NCBI GenBank assembly: GCA_016937795.1
Contig: JAFGVV010000006.1
Coordinates: forward strand, 1-64,000
Direction: 5' to 3'
Length of the DNA: 64,000 bases
Source: Paludibacteraceae bacterium
Lineage (GTDB): Bacteria > Bacteroidota > Bacteroidia > Bacteroidales > Paludibacteraceae
Shown here in pieces: positions 50,442 to 59,992 of this stretch. Position numbers and translations under genes: made by a program. A model generated the notes under the pieces. It saw only the letters and a program-made list of their open reading frames with translations, did not search any database and was not told the origin of the DNA. Position 1 is the first letter of the stretch, and each line of letters begins with the position of its first letter.

Positions 50442-51542
50442 TCAACGAATTACTTTGCTTCCTTCGTTGGTGGTAATGCGTATAATCAGCATTTCGTTGG
50501 TTGGCAGTTGCATTTCGGTATTGCGGATTTCGGTTTGCAGATACAAACTTCCGTTTATGCGATAAATACTTAATTTGCCACCTACAGGCAGGTTGTAAAG
50601 CGTATTTCCTGAACGATATGCATTGATGGTTTTGTGTGAGTCAATGTCTGTGGTAGTGTCATCAAGCGAGGCATTCGGATGTAAATCCACAATACCCGCA
50701 AATTCCACCGAGGTTTCGCCCAACCAACCTGCTTCCTGCACATTGGCTGTATATACTTTTACAAAGTCGATATAGTCCAAATGAACAGGATTTCCGCTAT
50801 CGTCCACAGCCCAGTCAATTTTAAAACCCACTTTGTCGTTGGTCGAATTATTGGCATGATTATCCACATAACCCCAGTCGAAAGCGGGCAGAGTCCATGT
50901 AGAACCATTCAATACCGCATTTTTGCGCAATTTTGTGCCTTTAAAAGTAATGGTATTTTTGGTAACCCAAAGCGGATACATTGTAGCCTGTGAAGCAAAC
51001 GAAATATGCGTCACCACACCTTCGCCACCCTGATTATCTGTCCAGCGAATGTTGGCTTTTTGTCCGTCGGGTTCAGGGCGATAGTAGGTGATTTCGTAAT
51101 TGTGCACAGTTTCAGCGTGATTGTATTCTGAGCCTGCCAGTTCGTACCAGGGTTCGTCGGCATCAGGAAGTCCATTTTTGTTTAGGTCTTGACAAACCAT
51201 CACAATACCCGGTTCCGCACTGTTCGTAAATGCATTTCCAAGTGCTTTAAAATCGTATTCGCCCGGCACATTCACTATAGGATGATCGAAACCAACCACC
51301 ACATAACCACCATAAGCGCCCAGGCCTAGCATCGATTTGTTATCCACCAAACAGTTGGCGGCAAATTGCAGTGCATTGGCGTAAGTGTCGCTCATGGCTG
51401 CCGAGGGAAATAGTCGGTTGATATGTTGACCCGGAGCAGGTTTATATTCCAGAACGCGCGTAATTTTTTCGGAGTTCTGGGCAAAAGTAAAATGCGTTAT
51501 CAGCATTATACATGCAGCAAATAATAAAGTAAATCTTCTCAT
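50442..51542 (-). CDS. secreted cell-surface protein of the BtuB locus, function unknown
   Basis: signal peptide MRRFTLLFAACIMLITHFTFA; follows the btuB/btuG-like genes on the same strand; C-terminus resembles a sorting domain. Confidence 0.7.
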   Translation of the reverse strand: MRRFTLLFAACIMLITHFTFAQNSEKITRVLEYKPAPGQHINRLFPSAAMSDTYANALQFAANCLVDNKSMLGLGAYGGYVVVGFDHPIVNVPGEYDFKALGNAFTNSAEPGIVMVCQDLNKNGLPDADEPWYELAGSEYNHAETVHNYEITYYRPEPDGQKANIRWTDNQGGEGVVTHISFASQATMYPLWVTKNTITFKGTKLRKNAVLNGSTWTLPAFDWGYVDNHANNSTNDKVGFKIDWAVDDSGNPVHLDYIDFVKVYTANVQEAGWLGETSVEFAGIVDLHPNASLDDTTTDIDSHKTINAYRSGNTLYNLPVGGKLSIYRINGSLYLQTEIRNTEMQLPTNEMLIIRITTNEGSKVIR

Positions 51543-51701
51543 TTTCTGTTGTTTATAAATAATTATTGCTTTACAAAAGGGTCGCAAAATTCCTGTCCCT
51601 GTGACCCACGGGACTTCCACTGCTTCGCAAACTACAATTGTATTCTTCCGGAATTTACTTGCGAAGCCGGTATGTTTTATGATTGATTTGAGTTATTTCT
51701 A

Positions 51702-52820
51702 TCAGGGGCTTGCAAAAACCACTTTGTTTGGGTTTAGTCCTATTTCGTTGATTTTGAACTTCAGTTTTCCATGTCGGTCGAAGCAAAGCACATCGCCCCA
51801 AACCGTATAACTTTTGGCATCGGTCAGATACACATCACCATTTGCCGGATTTATGTCCACACCATAAGGGGTGCTTAACTCTGTGCCATCGGTAATAAAA
51901 TTTTCCGAAATTATTTTTTCTGTTTTGCAATCGAAAACCTTTACCCAACAAGTCTGATTTGTAAAGTCGAAATTGTAAATATAAGCCGTATCGTTGTGTA
52001 TATTGAAGTTCAATGCCTGAATATCTTCAAATGTATCTTCCAGCGTATCGGTATTTGAATTTATGCGTTGAAAAACATAAGGATTTGCTCCGTAGTTTCC
52101 CCGCGTAACCACATACACATCGCCTTCGCTGTCGGCATGAATTCTGCCTGGGTTGGTAGCCACAGAAATCTTTTTTATTTCGGTAAAAGTGTTTATGTCA
52201 ATTACCGAAACCGTGTTGTCGTAATCGGGGAAACTCAATCCACCCGAGTTGGTCACATACAACTTGTTGTTGGCCAAACAAATGCCATCAGGGTTTTTAC
52301 CGCACTGCACAAAAGCTTCAATCTTTAAAGTGCTTGTGTCGATTCTGGCCACTGTGCCATCGAATGAACACACATAAGCTTTTCCGGCATGAAATTCCAC
52401 ATATCGTGGTTCGCGGGCAATGCCTTTTTCGTTTTTCATGGCAATTTGCGCCAGCGATTTTCCGCTTTTCACATCCAGCACTTCAATCTGACTCGACACA
52501 TTGACCACCACATACATTTTCGAACCATAAATACCCATGTCGTTGGCTGTGTCGCCCAGTCCTCGTTTGTTTACAGTGAGGAAAAAATCAGACACCAGCG
52601 TTTTGCTGTTCAGATCGTAACTTGCCAAAGTGCTGTTATTCATATTAAACAGCCCTTCGGAAAGAATATAAAGCTTTGTTGGCTCCGCAGCTCCGGTGTT
52701 TATTTCGGGTTTCAGTTTGTCTTCCATGTCGTCGCAGGATACTGCAAGAAGCAGCATCAGGCCAAAAGTAAGCAACAAGCCAATTTTGCGGTATTTAAAT
52801 TCTAAATTCTTCATTCTCAA
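51702..52820 (-). CDS. YncE/DUF5074-type beta-propeller surface lipoprotein, BtuG-like
   Basis: lipobox LLLAVSCDD; propeller repeats (KLYVTNSGGLSFPDYDNTVSVIDI); adjacent to btuB under a cobalamin riboswitch. Confidence 0.8.
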   Translation of the reverse strand: MRMKNLEFKYRKIGLLLTFGLMLLLAVSCDDMEDKLKPEINTGAAEPTKLYILSEGLFNMNNSTLASYDLNSKTLVSDFFLTVNKRGLGDTANDMGIYGSKMYVVVNVSSQIEVLDVKSGKSLAQIAMKNEKGIAREPRYVEFHAGKAYVCSFDGTVARIDTSTLKIEAFVQCGKNPDGICLANNKLYVTNSGGLSFPDYDNTVSVIDINTFTEIKKISVATNPGRIHADSEGDVYVVTRGNYGANPYVFQRINSNTDTLEDTFEDIQALNFNIHNDTAYIYNFDFTNQTCWVKVFDCKTEKIISENFITDGTELSTPYGVDINPANGDVYLTDAKSYTVWGDVLCFDRHGKLKFKINEIGLNPNKVVFASP

Positions 52821-52832
52821 TTCTTCATTTTT

Positions 52833-54896
52833 TTAAAACTTCAAACTCACCGTTCCTCTCACCGAGCGACCCGGCATGGGAAACCATTTTACAATGGCAT
52901 AATTTTCATTCAATAAATTCAACACTTCGGCATTCACCGACAGTGTTTTATCCTTCAGCTTAAAACTGTGCGAAGCCGAAATGCTGTGATCGCTGTATCC
53001 GGGCAGACGGTTTTCGGCGAAATTCTGAAAAAGCGCATAACGTTTTCCCGACCACAAGAGCGAATAAGCCACATCCACCCAGGGCGTTTCCACAGCAAAT
53101 CTCCCCGAACCTGAAATACGTGGTGTGTATGGAATTTGATGTCCGTAAGTGCTTCCGCCCGGACTTGTGACATCCAAAGCCCGCTGATAGGTGTACGTTC
53201 CGCCCAACACAAACCCGAGTTTTTTTGTGGCTTTTATCGATGTTTCGGCGGTCAGGTCGATGCCGGTGATTTCCACTTTCCCCAAATTGAGCATGCTCCA
53301 TTTAAACAGATTTTTGGTAGGCATGGCCACAATTTTATCCTTCACATTGTTGCGATACATATCGGCAGTGATTGAGAAAAGCGGAAGCCATTTAGCCGGC
53401 GACACTGCGTAGGTGATTCCCAAATTGAACTGATCGGTAATTTCGGGACGCAAGTCGGCATTTCCGATGCGTGCGTAATATAAATCGTTGAAAGTGGGCA
53501 TACGGAAAATATTTTTGTAAAAAGCCCTGAAGCGCAAATCAGTCTCATCGAAAGGCCTATAAGTTATACTTGCATAGGGCGAAAGTCGTTTGCGGTTGTC
53601 GGCAGCTGTGCCGTTTTCAACTCTTTCGGTCACCAAAGTGGAAAGCACACTGGCAGTAGCCAGCACATTTTCGCTTACATATTTGGCCGCCAGCACCGAT
53701 AGCAGACTGTAACGAACCGGCTGCGCAAAACTTTCGGTCAGTGCTGCGTTTTCAAATTGCGCAAACATATTATTTACAGATGCGTCGGTTGAAAACGAGA
53801 AGGAAATATTCGTAAAAGCTTTGTAAAGCAGCGAAGCCGAAGCATAATATTCGTTTTGTGTAAAATAGCTTTCTTCAAAACCCGCGCTGTTCAGTACAAC
53901 CGTATCCAGATAGTGCAGATATCCGTGATGATATTTGGCATTCAGCTGCATCGAAAACAGTTTCGAGAAATGATTTTCGTAGTGCGTTTGTACAAAAAAA
54001 GTATTGTCCCACATGCGTTGCGAAGTAAATGCGCCTTCGTTGTACAAAATCGTTCCGCCGGGCAATCCGCGCTCCGAATTGTAGAAATAAGCTTTCAGGT
54101 AACCCGATTCGTTTTCGGAGAAATTGGCATGCAAAGCGCCTTCAATTCTGAAATTCTGCACATCCGAGTTTTTGCGCGTTTCGTTGGAAGTTGTTCCATC
54201 GCCCAGATAGCTGTGATGCAGCAGATACGGATATTCACCATGTGCCGAAAGCCACTCGCCACTCAGCGTAACGGCATATTTCGGACTGATTTTTTGTTGC
54301 AAAAGGAAAGATGGATTCAGCAAACCAAACGATCCGCCTTTGAGCGAAGCTTTTCCGTTCAGCGTTTTATTATTGATGAATTTTGGACTCAGGGTGCGGA
54401 TATTGAGCAACGAAGCCGAGGCAAACATGCGCGCAGGCTGAAAAATATTGTCGCTTTGTCCGTTGTTGAGCGAAAGCATATCCACATTGTCGAGCGAAAA
54501 ACGTCCCACATCAATTTGTCCCGTTTGGCAATCGGTGAGTGTAATGCCATCGTAACTCACAGCCGTGTGAGCTGCGCCCAAACTGCGCACCGAAACGGTT
54601 TTCAATCCGCCAATGCCACCGTAATCCTTTACAGTTACACCCGAAAAATACTTCACGGCATCCGAAACCTGAAGCGCATTCAGTTTCTCAATTTGTTTCG
54701 ACGAAAGAATCTGGAGTGGAGCCGAAGCGCGTACTTCGGTGTTGCGGTATTGTTCGGTCACAGTTACTTCACGAATCTGATACACTTTGGTGGTATCCAC
54801 TTTGTCTCCTGCCACCGAAGCCACAGGAAAAAGCACGATGCCCAAAGCAACGACACAAATCCGGAATGCTGAAACACGATACAATGAAAAATACAT
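52833..54896 (-). CDS. btuB: TonB-dependent receptor, vitamin B12 (BtuB-like)
   Basis: 687 aa; plug domain (KYFSGVTVKDYGGIGGLKTVSVRSLGAAHTAVSYDGI), barrel ending in F; cobalamin riboswitch immediately upstream. Confidence 0.88.
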   Translation of the reverse strand: MYFSLYRVSAFRICVVALGIVLFPVASVAGDKVDTTKVYQIREVTVTEQYRNTEVRASAPLQILSSKQIEKLNALQVSDAVKYFSGVTVKDYGGIGGLKTVSVRSLGAAHTAVSYDGITLTDCQTGQIDVGRFSLDNVDMLSLNNGQSDNIFQPARMFASASLLNIRTLSPKFINNKTLNGKASLKGGSFGLLNPSFLLQQKISPKYAVTLSGEWLSAHGEYPYLLHHSYLGDGTTSNETRKNSDVQNFRIEGALHANFSENESGYLKAYFYNSERGLPGGTILYNEGAFTSQRMWDNTFFVQTHYENHFSKLFSMQLNAKYHHGYLHYLDTVVLNSAGFEESYFTQNEYYASASLLYKAFTNISFSFSTDASVNNMFAQFENAALTESFAQPVRYSLLSVLAAKYVSENVLATASVLSTLVTERVENGTAADNRKRLSPYASITYRPFDETDLRFRAFYKNIFRMPTFNDLYYARIGNADLRPEITDQFNLGITYAVSPAKWLPLFSITADMYRNNVKDKIVAMPTKNLFKWSMLNLGKVEITGIDLTAETSIKATKKLGFVLGGTYTYQRALDVTSPGGSTYGHQIPYTPRISGSGRFAVETPWVDVAYSLLWSGKRYALFQNFAENRLPGYSDHSISASHSFKLKDKTLSVNAEVLNLLNENYAIVKWFPMPGRSVRGTVSLKF

Positions 54897-55057
54897 ACAA
54901 TACTATTTGTTTGATTGAAAACCAAATAGCCTGCAAGAAAAAGGCAAAATCAACAAAGCACAAATGTAAAAGAACTGATGCTGTATTGGTTTTTAGCTTA
55001 TCCCCGAAAGCTTGAAAACATAAACCTTTTCGTTCCTGAAAAAATGCGGAACAAAAA

Positions 55058-55352
55058 TTTGCATGGCAGGTCTTCTGACTTGCTCCCGTAGTTGAACGCC
55101 TTCCCGTCGTGAATTGACAGTGGACAATTGACAGTGGACAATGAAAAATTTTATCGTCGGTTGTCGGTTGTCGCTGTCGGTAAAACAGTGGCAAAAGTGT
55201 TGTTCAATACGTTTTCTTCAATTGTCAATTGGTCATTATCAATTGTCAACCAAAAAATGAGCTTACAGCAGCGGGTCTGTTCAGGATTTTCACCTGATTC
55301 CCTTTTCATCACTCCGGAGCAGAATGCCCGGGTGAACCATTGCGCTTGCAAA
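55058..55352 (-). promoter_or_regulatory. cobalamin riboswitch with expanded peripheral arms
   Basis: - strand contains GATGAAAAGGGAATCAGGTGAAAATCCTGAACAGACCCGCTGCTGTAAGCTC, GCCACTG, GGGAAGGC and GGGAGCAAGTCAGAAGACCTGCC; P1 TTTGCA/TGCAAA at the ends. Confidence 0.92.
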
Positions 55353-55683
55353 GATATATAAAATTTTAATTCAAAGTAAGCCGTTTTTGAAATTTGAACA
55401 CTCATTATTCGACAATCAGGATATAAGGGTGGTTAAATCAACTGTTTATATTTGGGTTAAATGCAGCGCAACTATATTCAAAATGCCCGAAAATAATCCG
55501 TGCGAATACTATCAGGCCTTGATAGATTTGAACAATATTCAAAGTCAGGATCGTAGCCAGATGCGTTTTTTGTAGCATTTGGAAAATGATTAAACCAAAG
55601 AGCCGTATTTATCACTCTTCATTTAAAGATATCTGTCGCTGAAAAATTTAAGCGTTCTTTTTGTGATCTCATAAAAACAGTAT

Positions 55684-55691
55684 ATATTTGC
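55684..55691 (+). promoter_or_regulatory. Bacteroidetes -7 promoter element TATATTTG for the fur-family gene
   Basis: TATATTTG with upstream TTTTTGTG in the -33 region. Confidence 0.5.
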
Positions 55692-55726
55692 AACATTGTT
55701 TCATTTGAAAAACTATTGCAATTAAA

Positions 55727-56146
55727 ATGAATGCTACAGACATATTAAAACTACACAATATCAAAAAAACGGCTGGTCGTTTGGCCATTATCAATGCCCT
55801 TCAGGAGAGTACCTGCCCGCTTTCCGAAAACGAGATTAAAGAACTAATGCTTGAGTCCTACGATCGGATCACATTTTACCGTAACATTCAAACCTTAACA
55901 GCAGTTGGTATAATACATAAAATTGTGGTTGATAATACGCTAATTCGTTACGGATTAAACTGCTGCGAGACAGTGCACGAACACAGTGCACACCGCAACA
56001 CTCATGCACATTTCTACTGTGAACAATGCCATTCAGTGGTTTGTTTGCAGGAAGTAAAAATACCCGAATTTTGTCTGCCTGAAGGATTTATCTCGGCCGA
56101 CAGCGACATCATCATTAAAGGCAAATGCGAGAAATGCAATCATTGA
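55727..56146 (+). CDS. Fur-family transcriptional regulator (Zur-like candidate)
   Basis: 139 aa; winged-helix Fur pattern, HRNTHAHFYCEQCHSVVCL and CEKCNH zinc motifs. Confidence 0.9.
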   Translation: MNATDILKLHNIKKTAGRLAIINALQESTCPLSENEIKELMLESYDRITFYRNIQTLTAVGIIHKIVVDNTLIRYGLNCCETVHEHSAHRNTHAHFYCEQCHSVVCLQEVKIPEFCLPEGFISADSDIIIKGKCEKCNH

Positions 56147-58497
56147 CCATCAAATTTATACTTGTTTTTTTCGTTTCAGCACTGACCATCACCCATGCAT
56201 CTGCACAAAAAACCTTTAAGCTTAGAGGTATTGTAACCGATGAGTTTAATCATCCGCTTGCTGGTGCAACGGTACAACTTATGAAAACCCTCAAAGGTAT
56301 TAGCACCGACCGCAGAGGAGCATTTAGCTGTAATGAATTAGAAAAAAACATTTACGTATTAAAAATCTCATTCTTAGGCTACCAAGCCATAATGGATACC
56401 ATTAGTGTAAGTTCGGACATGGAAATCAGGGTAAAATTATATCCTAAAAACAAGCATCTGGACGAACTCACAGTAAAAGGCAACCGACAATTACCGTACA
56501 GAGCAGATAACACGCTTTCGATTGATATAATTGACAAAAGTTTTTTGCAAAAAAACACAGCAGGAAGCCTGATGCAGAATCTTAGCAGACTGCCTGGTGT
56601 TAGCTCAATGAACATTGGTTCAGGACAATCGAAACCGTCGATTCGGGGACTAGGCTTCAACCGGGTTGCAGTAGCCGAAAATGGCATCAAGCACGAGGCC
56701 CAGGAGTGGGGCGTGGATCACGGCTTGGAAATCGATCAGTTTTCGGTGGAACGTTTGGAAGTAATAAAAGGACCTGCTTCGCTTATGTATGGTGCAAATG
56801 CCATTGGTGGTGTCATTGATCTGAAACAAATTGCTACTCCCTTGCGCAACAGCTCAGGCGCCGATGTGTTGCTTCACGCACAAAGCAACAATCAGTTGCT
56901 TGGCGCATCGGCAAAATATTTTAAACGCTTCGATCATTTTTATTTTAAAGTTAATGGCTCGTATTCCGATTATTCCGATTACAAGATACCAGCCGACAGT
57001 ATAAACTATATGACTTACAACATTAAGCTCAAAAACAGAAGTTTACGCAATACTGCCGGTCGCGAACGAAGTGGAAGTGTGGTGCTTGGCTATTTGAATG
57101 AAATATTTTCAACGCATCTCAGCCTTTCGGATAATTTTTCAAAAAGTGGCTTTTTTGCCAATGCACACGGGCTCGAAATTCGAAATTCGCAAATTGATTA
57201 CGATACCTCCTCGCGCGATATTGATTTACCATCGCAACAGGTAAATCATTTTAAGGTGCTCAGTAATAGCATTTGGATGATGAAGGACTACAAGTTGAAA
57301 ATTGATCTGGGATATCAGAATAACTATCGACAAGAATTCTCGGAACGTGTGGCTCATGGCAATATGCCTTTGCCGCCCGACTCACTTGAACGTTTGTACC
57401 ACAAAAGCACCTACACTGCAAATTTGAAACTTGAAATTCCCAAACATAATATCCATCAGCTTAGTGTGGGGATTAACGGCGATTATCAGGAAAACAGATC
57501 GGGAGGCTGGGGTTTTATGCTGCCCGATTTCAAAGCTGCAAATGTCGGAGCATTTTTGTACGACAATATTCAACTTAACGAAAAATGGCAATTGAATGCC
57601 GGCCTACGTTATGACTACGGCATGATTCATACAGATGCTTATTACGATTGGTATGGCACACTTCAGCCCGACGGTGAAATAAATGTGCAACGGGCCTGGA
57701 ATTTAAATAAGCATTTCGCCAATTTTAATTGGGGAGCAGGTGCAAGTTATCTGACAGAAAATACGATTTTAAAAATAAATGTCGGGAAAAGCTTCCGAAT
57801 GCCTTCTGCTAAGGAAATAGCCTCGAATGGTATCAATTATCATATGTACCGATACGAAAAAGGCGATTCAACGCTTAAAGCCGAAGAATCGTATCAGCTC
57901 GACCTTGGATTAGAGCTGAAAAAAGACGGTTGGGAAATAGAGTTTAGTCCATTTGTAAATTATTTTGCAAATTATATTTATCTGAACCCTACAGCCTGGT
58001 ATTACGAAGCTCAACAGATATATTTTTACAGTCAGAGTGCGGTTTTTCGCGCAGGGGGCGAATTGATGGCTGCTTATCAATTCAGCAAAGCGCTTAGTGC
58101 ATCAATAGATGTGGAATATATTTACTCACTGCAACTTAGCGGTTCGAAGAAAGGCTATACCCTACCCTTTTCGCCACCACTTAATGCGCATGTTGAATTG
58201 GTATATAAACCCGAACAGAAATGGGCCAAAGCAAAGCAAGAGTTTGGCACATTGCTACAATTTACCGCTGCTCAAAACAATATTGTGCCTCCTGAGAAAA
58301 AAACGCCCGGATACATATTGTGGAGTCTCAATGCGGCTTCTGATTTCATGGCCTTCGGGCAACAGTTACGACTGAATGTGCATGTCAACAATGTGCTAAA
58401 TAAGCGTTATTACGATCATACAAGTTTCTACAGACTTATTGAAGTACCTGGACAGGGACGAAATATGATTGTAACTTTGCAAATTCCTTTTAAATAA
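56134..58497 (+). CDS. TonB-dependent receptor with N-terminal carboxypeptidase-regulatory-like domain, putative metal uptake
   Basis: RGIVTDEFNHPLAGATVQLMKTLKGISTDRRGAF, plug domain, C-terminal barrel; overlaps the fur gene. Confidence 0.9.
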   Translation: MQSLTIKFILVFFVSALTITHASAQKTFKLRGIVTDEFNHPLAGATVQLMKTLKGISTDRRGAFSCNELEKNIYVLKISFLGYQAIMDTISVSSDMEIRVKLYPKNKHLDELTVKGNRQLPYRADNTLSIDIIDKSFLQKNTAGSLMQNLSRLPGVSSMNIGSGQSKPSIRGLGFNRVAVAENGIKHEAQEWGVDHGLEIDQFSVERLEVIKGPASLMYGANAIGGVIDLKQIATPLRNSSGADVLLHAQSNNQLLGASAKYFKRFDHFYFKVNGSYSDYSDYKIPADSINYMTYNIKLKNRSLRNTAGRERSGSVVLGYLNEIFSTHLSLSDNFSKSGFFANAHGLEIRNSQIDYDTSSRDIDLPSQQVNHFKVLSNSIWMMKDYKLKIDLGYQNNYRQEFSERVAHGNMPLPPDSLERLYHKSTYTANLKLEIPKHNIHQLSVGINGDYQENRSGGWGFMLPDFKAANVGAFLYDNIQLNEKWQLNAGLRYDYGMIHTDAYYDWYGTLQPDGEINVQRAWNLNKHFANFNWGAGASYLTENTILKINVGKSFRMPSAKEIASNGINYHMYRYEKGDSTLKAEESYQLDLGLELKKDGWEIEFSPFVNYFANYIYLNPTAWYYEAQQIYFYSQSAVFRAGGELMAAYQFSKALSASIDVEYIYSLQLSGSKKGYTLPFSPPLNAHVELVYKPEQKWAKAKQEFGTLLQFTAAQNNIVPPEKKTPGYILWSLNAASDFMAFGQQLRLNVHVNNVLNKRYYDHTSFYRLIEVPGQGRNMIVTLQIPFK

Positions 58498-58529
58498 TCA
58501 ACATAAGAATTATACATAAACAAAAAAAC

Positions 58530-58982
58530 ATGAAACATTTACTTCAAACATTCACATTGATATTGATATTTTCGGCAATACTAATTTCGTGTGATAAAAA
58601 TGAAAATCCGGAAATTACAATGCACGAACTGGGGTATGAAAATAATAAAACAGTAGTTGCAGGAAGTGACCTGCACATTGATGCAGAAATACTCGCTCCG
58701 CTTAAAATTGCGCAGATTCAGCTAATCATCCACAGCGAAAAGGAACATGAATATGTTACTGCTCAAAATTCACCTTCAATATCTGGGAATTCTGCAGTAT
58801 GGGAAATTGATAGCATTTATAGAAGTGGCTATACCGGTGTTAAAAATACAAATTTTCATGAACATATTGCTGTGCCCTCATCGGTATTACCAGGCCATTA
58901 TCATCTGCACCTTAAGGTCACTGACATGGATGGAAATCAAACAATAAAAGAAGATGAAATAGAAGTTTTAGACGAACATTAA
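58530..58982 (+). CDS. DUF4625-type lipoprotein, His-rich
   Basis: lipobox LISCDKN; HSEKEHEY, FHEHIAVPSSVLPGHYHLHLKVTDMDGNQ. Confidence 0.75.
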   Translation: MKHLLQTFTLILIFSAILISCDKNENPEITMHELGYENNKTVVAGSDLHIDAEILAPLKIAQIQLIIHSEKEHEYVTAQNSPSISGNSAVWEIDSIYRSGYTGVKNTNFHEHIAVPSSVLPGHYHLHLKVTDMDGNQTIKEDEIEVLDEH

Positions 58983-58995
58983 TTTCTGAATCATA

Positions 58996-59466
58996 ATGAA
59001 AAAACTAATTGGCTTTAGCATGCTACTTTTATCAGTTGTTTTATCGTCATGCGACGACTTTTTAAAAGATGAAGAGCCTCCGGTAATTAACATCTCAGGT
59101 AGCGATGCATTTCCCAAAAACTGTGTGACAGTGTATCGTGGCGAATCGTTCTATTTTAAAATAGAGCTAACTGACAATATCGAACTCGGGTCTTTTAGTG
59201 TGGAAATGCACCACAACTTCGACCATCACACGCACAGCACATCGCCCACACAATGTGAAATGGGAGCAGTGAAAAATGCTTTAAATCCACTGCTTTATAT
59301 CAAGGAATTTCCTATTCCCGAAAAACTCAAAGAATATTGGGCTACAGGAACTATTTTTGTTCCGGCCAATATGGACACAGGCGATTATCATTTTATGATT
59401 CGCGTAACGGATGCTTCGGGATGGCAAACTTTCGAGGGAATAAGCGTAAAAATAGGTGATAGATAA
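58996..59466 (+). CDS. DUF4625-type lipoprotein, His-rich
   Basis: lipobox VVLSSCDDF; MHHNFDHHTHS, FVPANMDTGDYHFMIRVTDASGWQ. Confidence 0.75.
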   Translation: MKKLIGFSMLLLSVVLSSCDDFLKDEEPPVINISGSDAFPKNCVTVYRGESFYFKIELTDNIELGSFSVEMHHNFDHHTHSTSPTQCEMGAVKNALNPLLYIKEFPIPEKLKEYWATGTIFVPANMDTGDYHFMIRVTDASGWQTFEGISVKIGDR

Positions 59467-59916
59467 TAAAAAAAGTGCCTGAAACTGTAAATCAGAACTT
59501 TTTTTAATTCGCTTGTTTATTGTATTTTAAATTAAGAATTGGTGACTCTCCGAAGCTTTGGCTTTAACACAAAAACAAAACAGTTTTAATAATTTATAAC
59601 AAATCAACATCCGAATCATCCTCTTATTCATCGAAGAAAAACTCATTTTTCTTTAATTTCTGTTTTAGATATAAATCAGCAGAAAAAACACGCAAACTAA
59701 TCACGACTTTCAAGTTTTAGTTGTTGGTTTGGTTTTTCTACCAAAGTGTAATTTATTCCATAAATGAACTATACAATTACTATAAATTTATAACGAGTTT
59801 AAGTTTTTTCGACAGCATCTCATCTATACTCCTTTATTATAGAAAAATTTCCGTAATTCGCAATACCTGAAAATGAGAATAAAAGCAGTACTTTTGCGGC
59901 CGAAAATAGCAATTAT

Positions 59917-59930
59917 ATGTTATATAGCAT
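59917..59930. promoter_or_regulatory. palindrome ATGTTATATAGCAT upstream of pflB
   Basis: lies between two TACTTTTG -7 elements (59889-59896 and 59946-59953). Confidence 0.5.
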
Positions 59931-59992
59931 AAAATAGCAAAGTACTACTTTTGTATTCAATATTTTATAATATAAAATCAGTTTTAGTTTTT

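Noticed and set aside
53856-54872. 338-aa ORF on the + strand
   Set aside because: Antisense to the btuB coding sequence; no recognisable domain
55387-55575. 62-aa ORF between the riboswitch and fur-family gene
   Set aside because: No recognisable motif or convincing ribosome-binding context; may be chance
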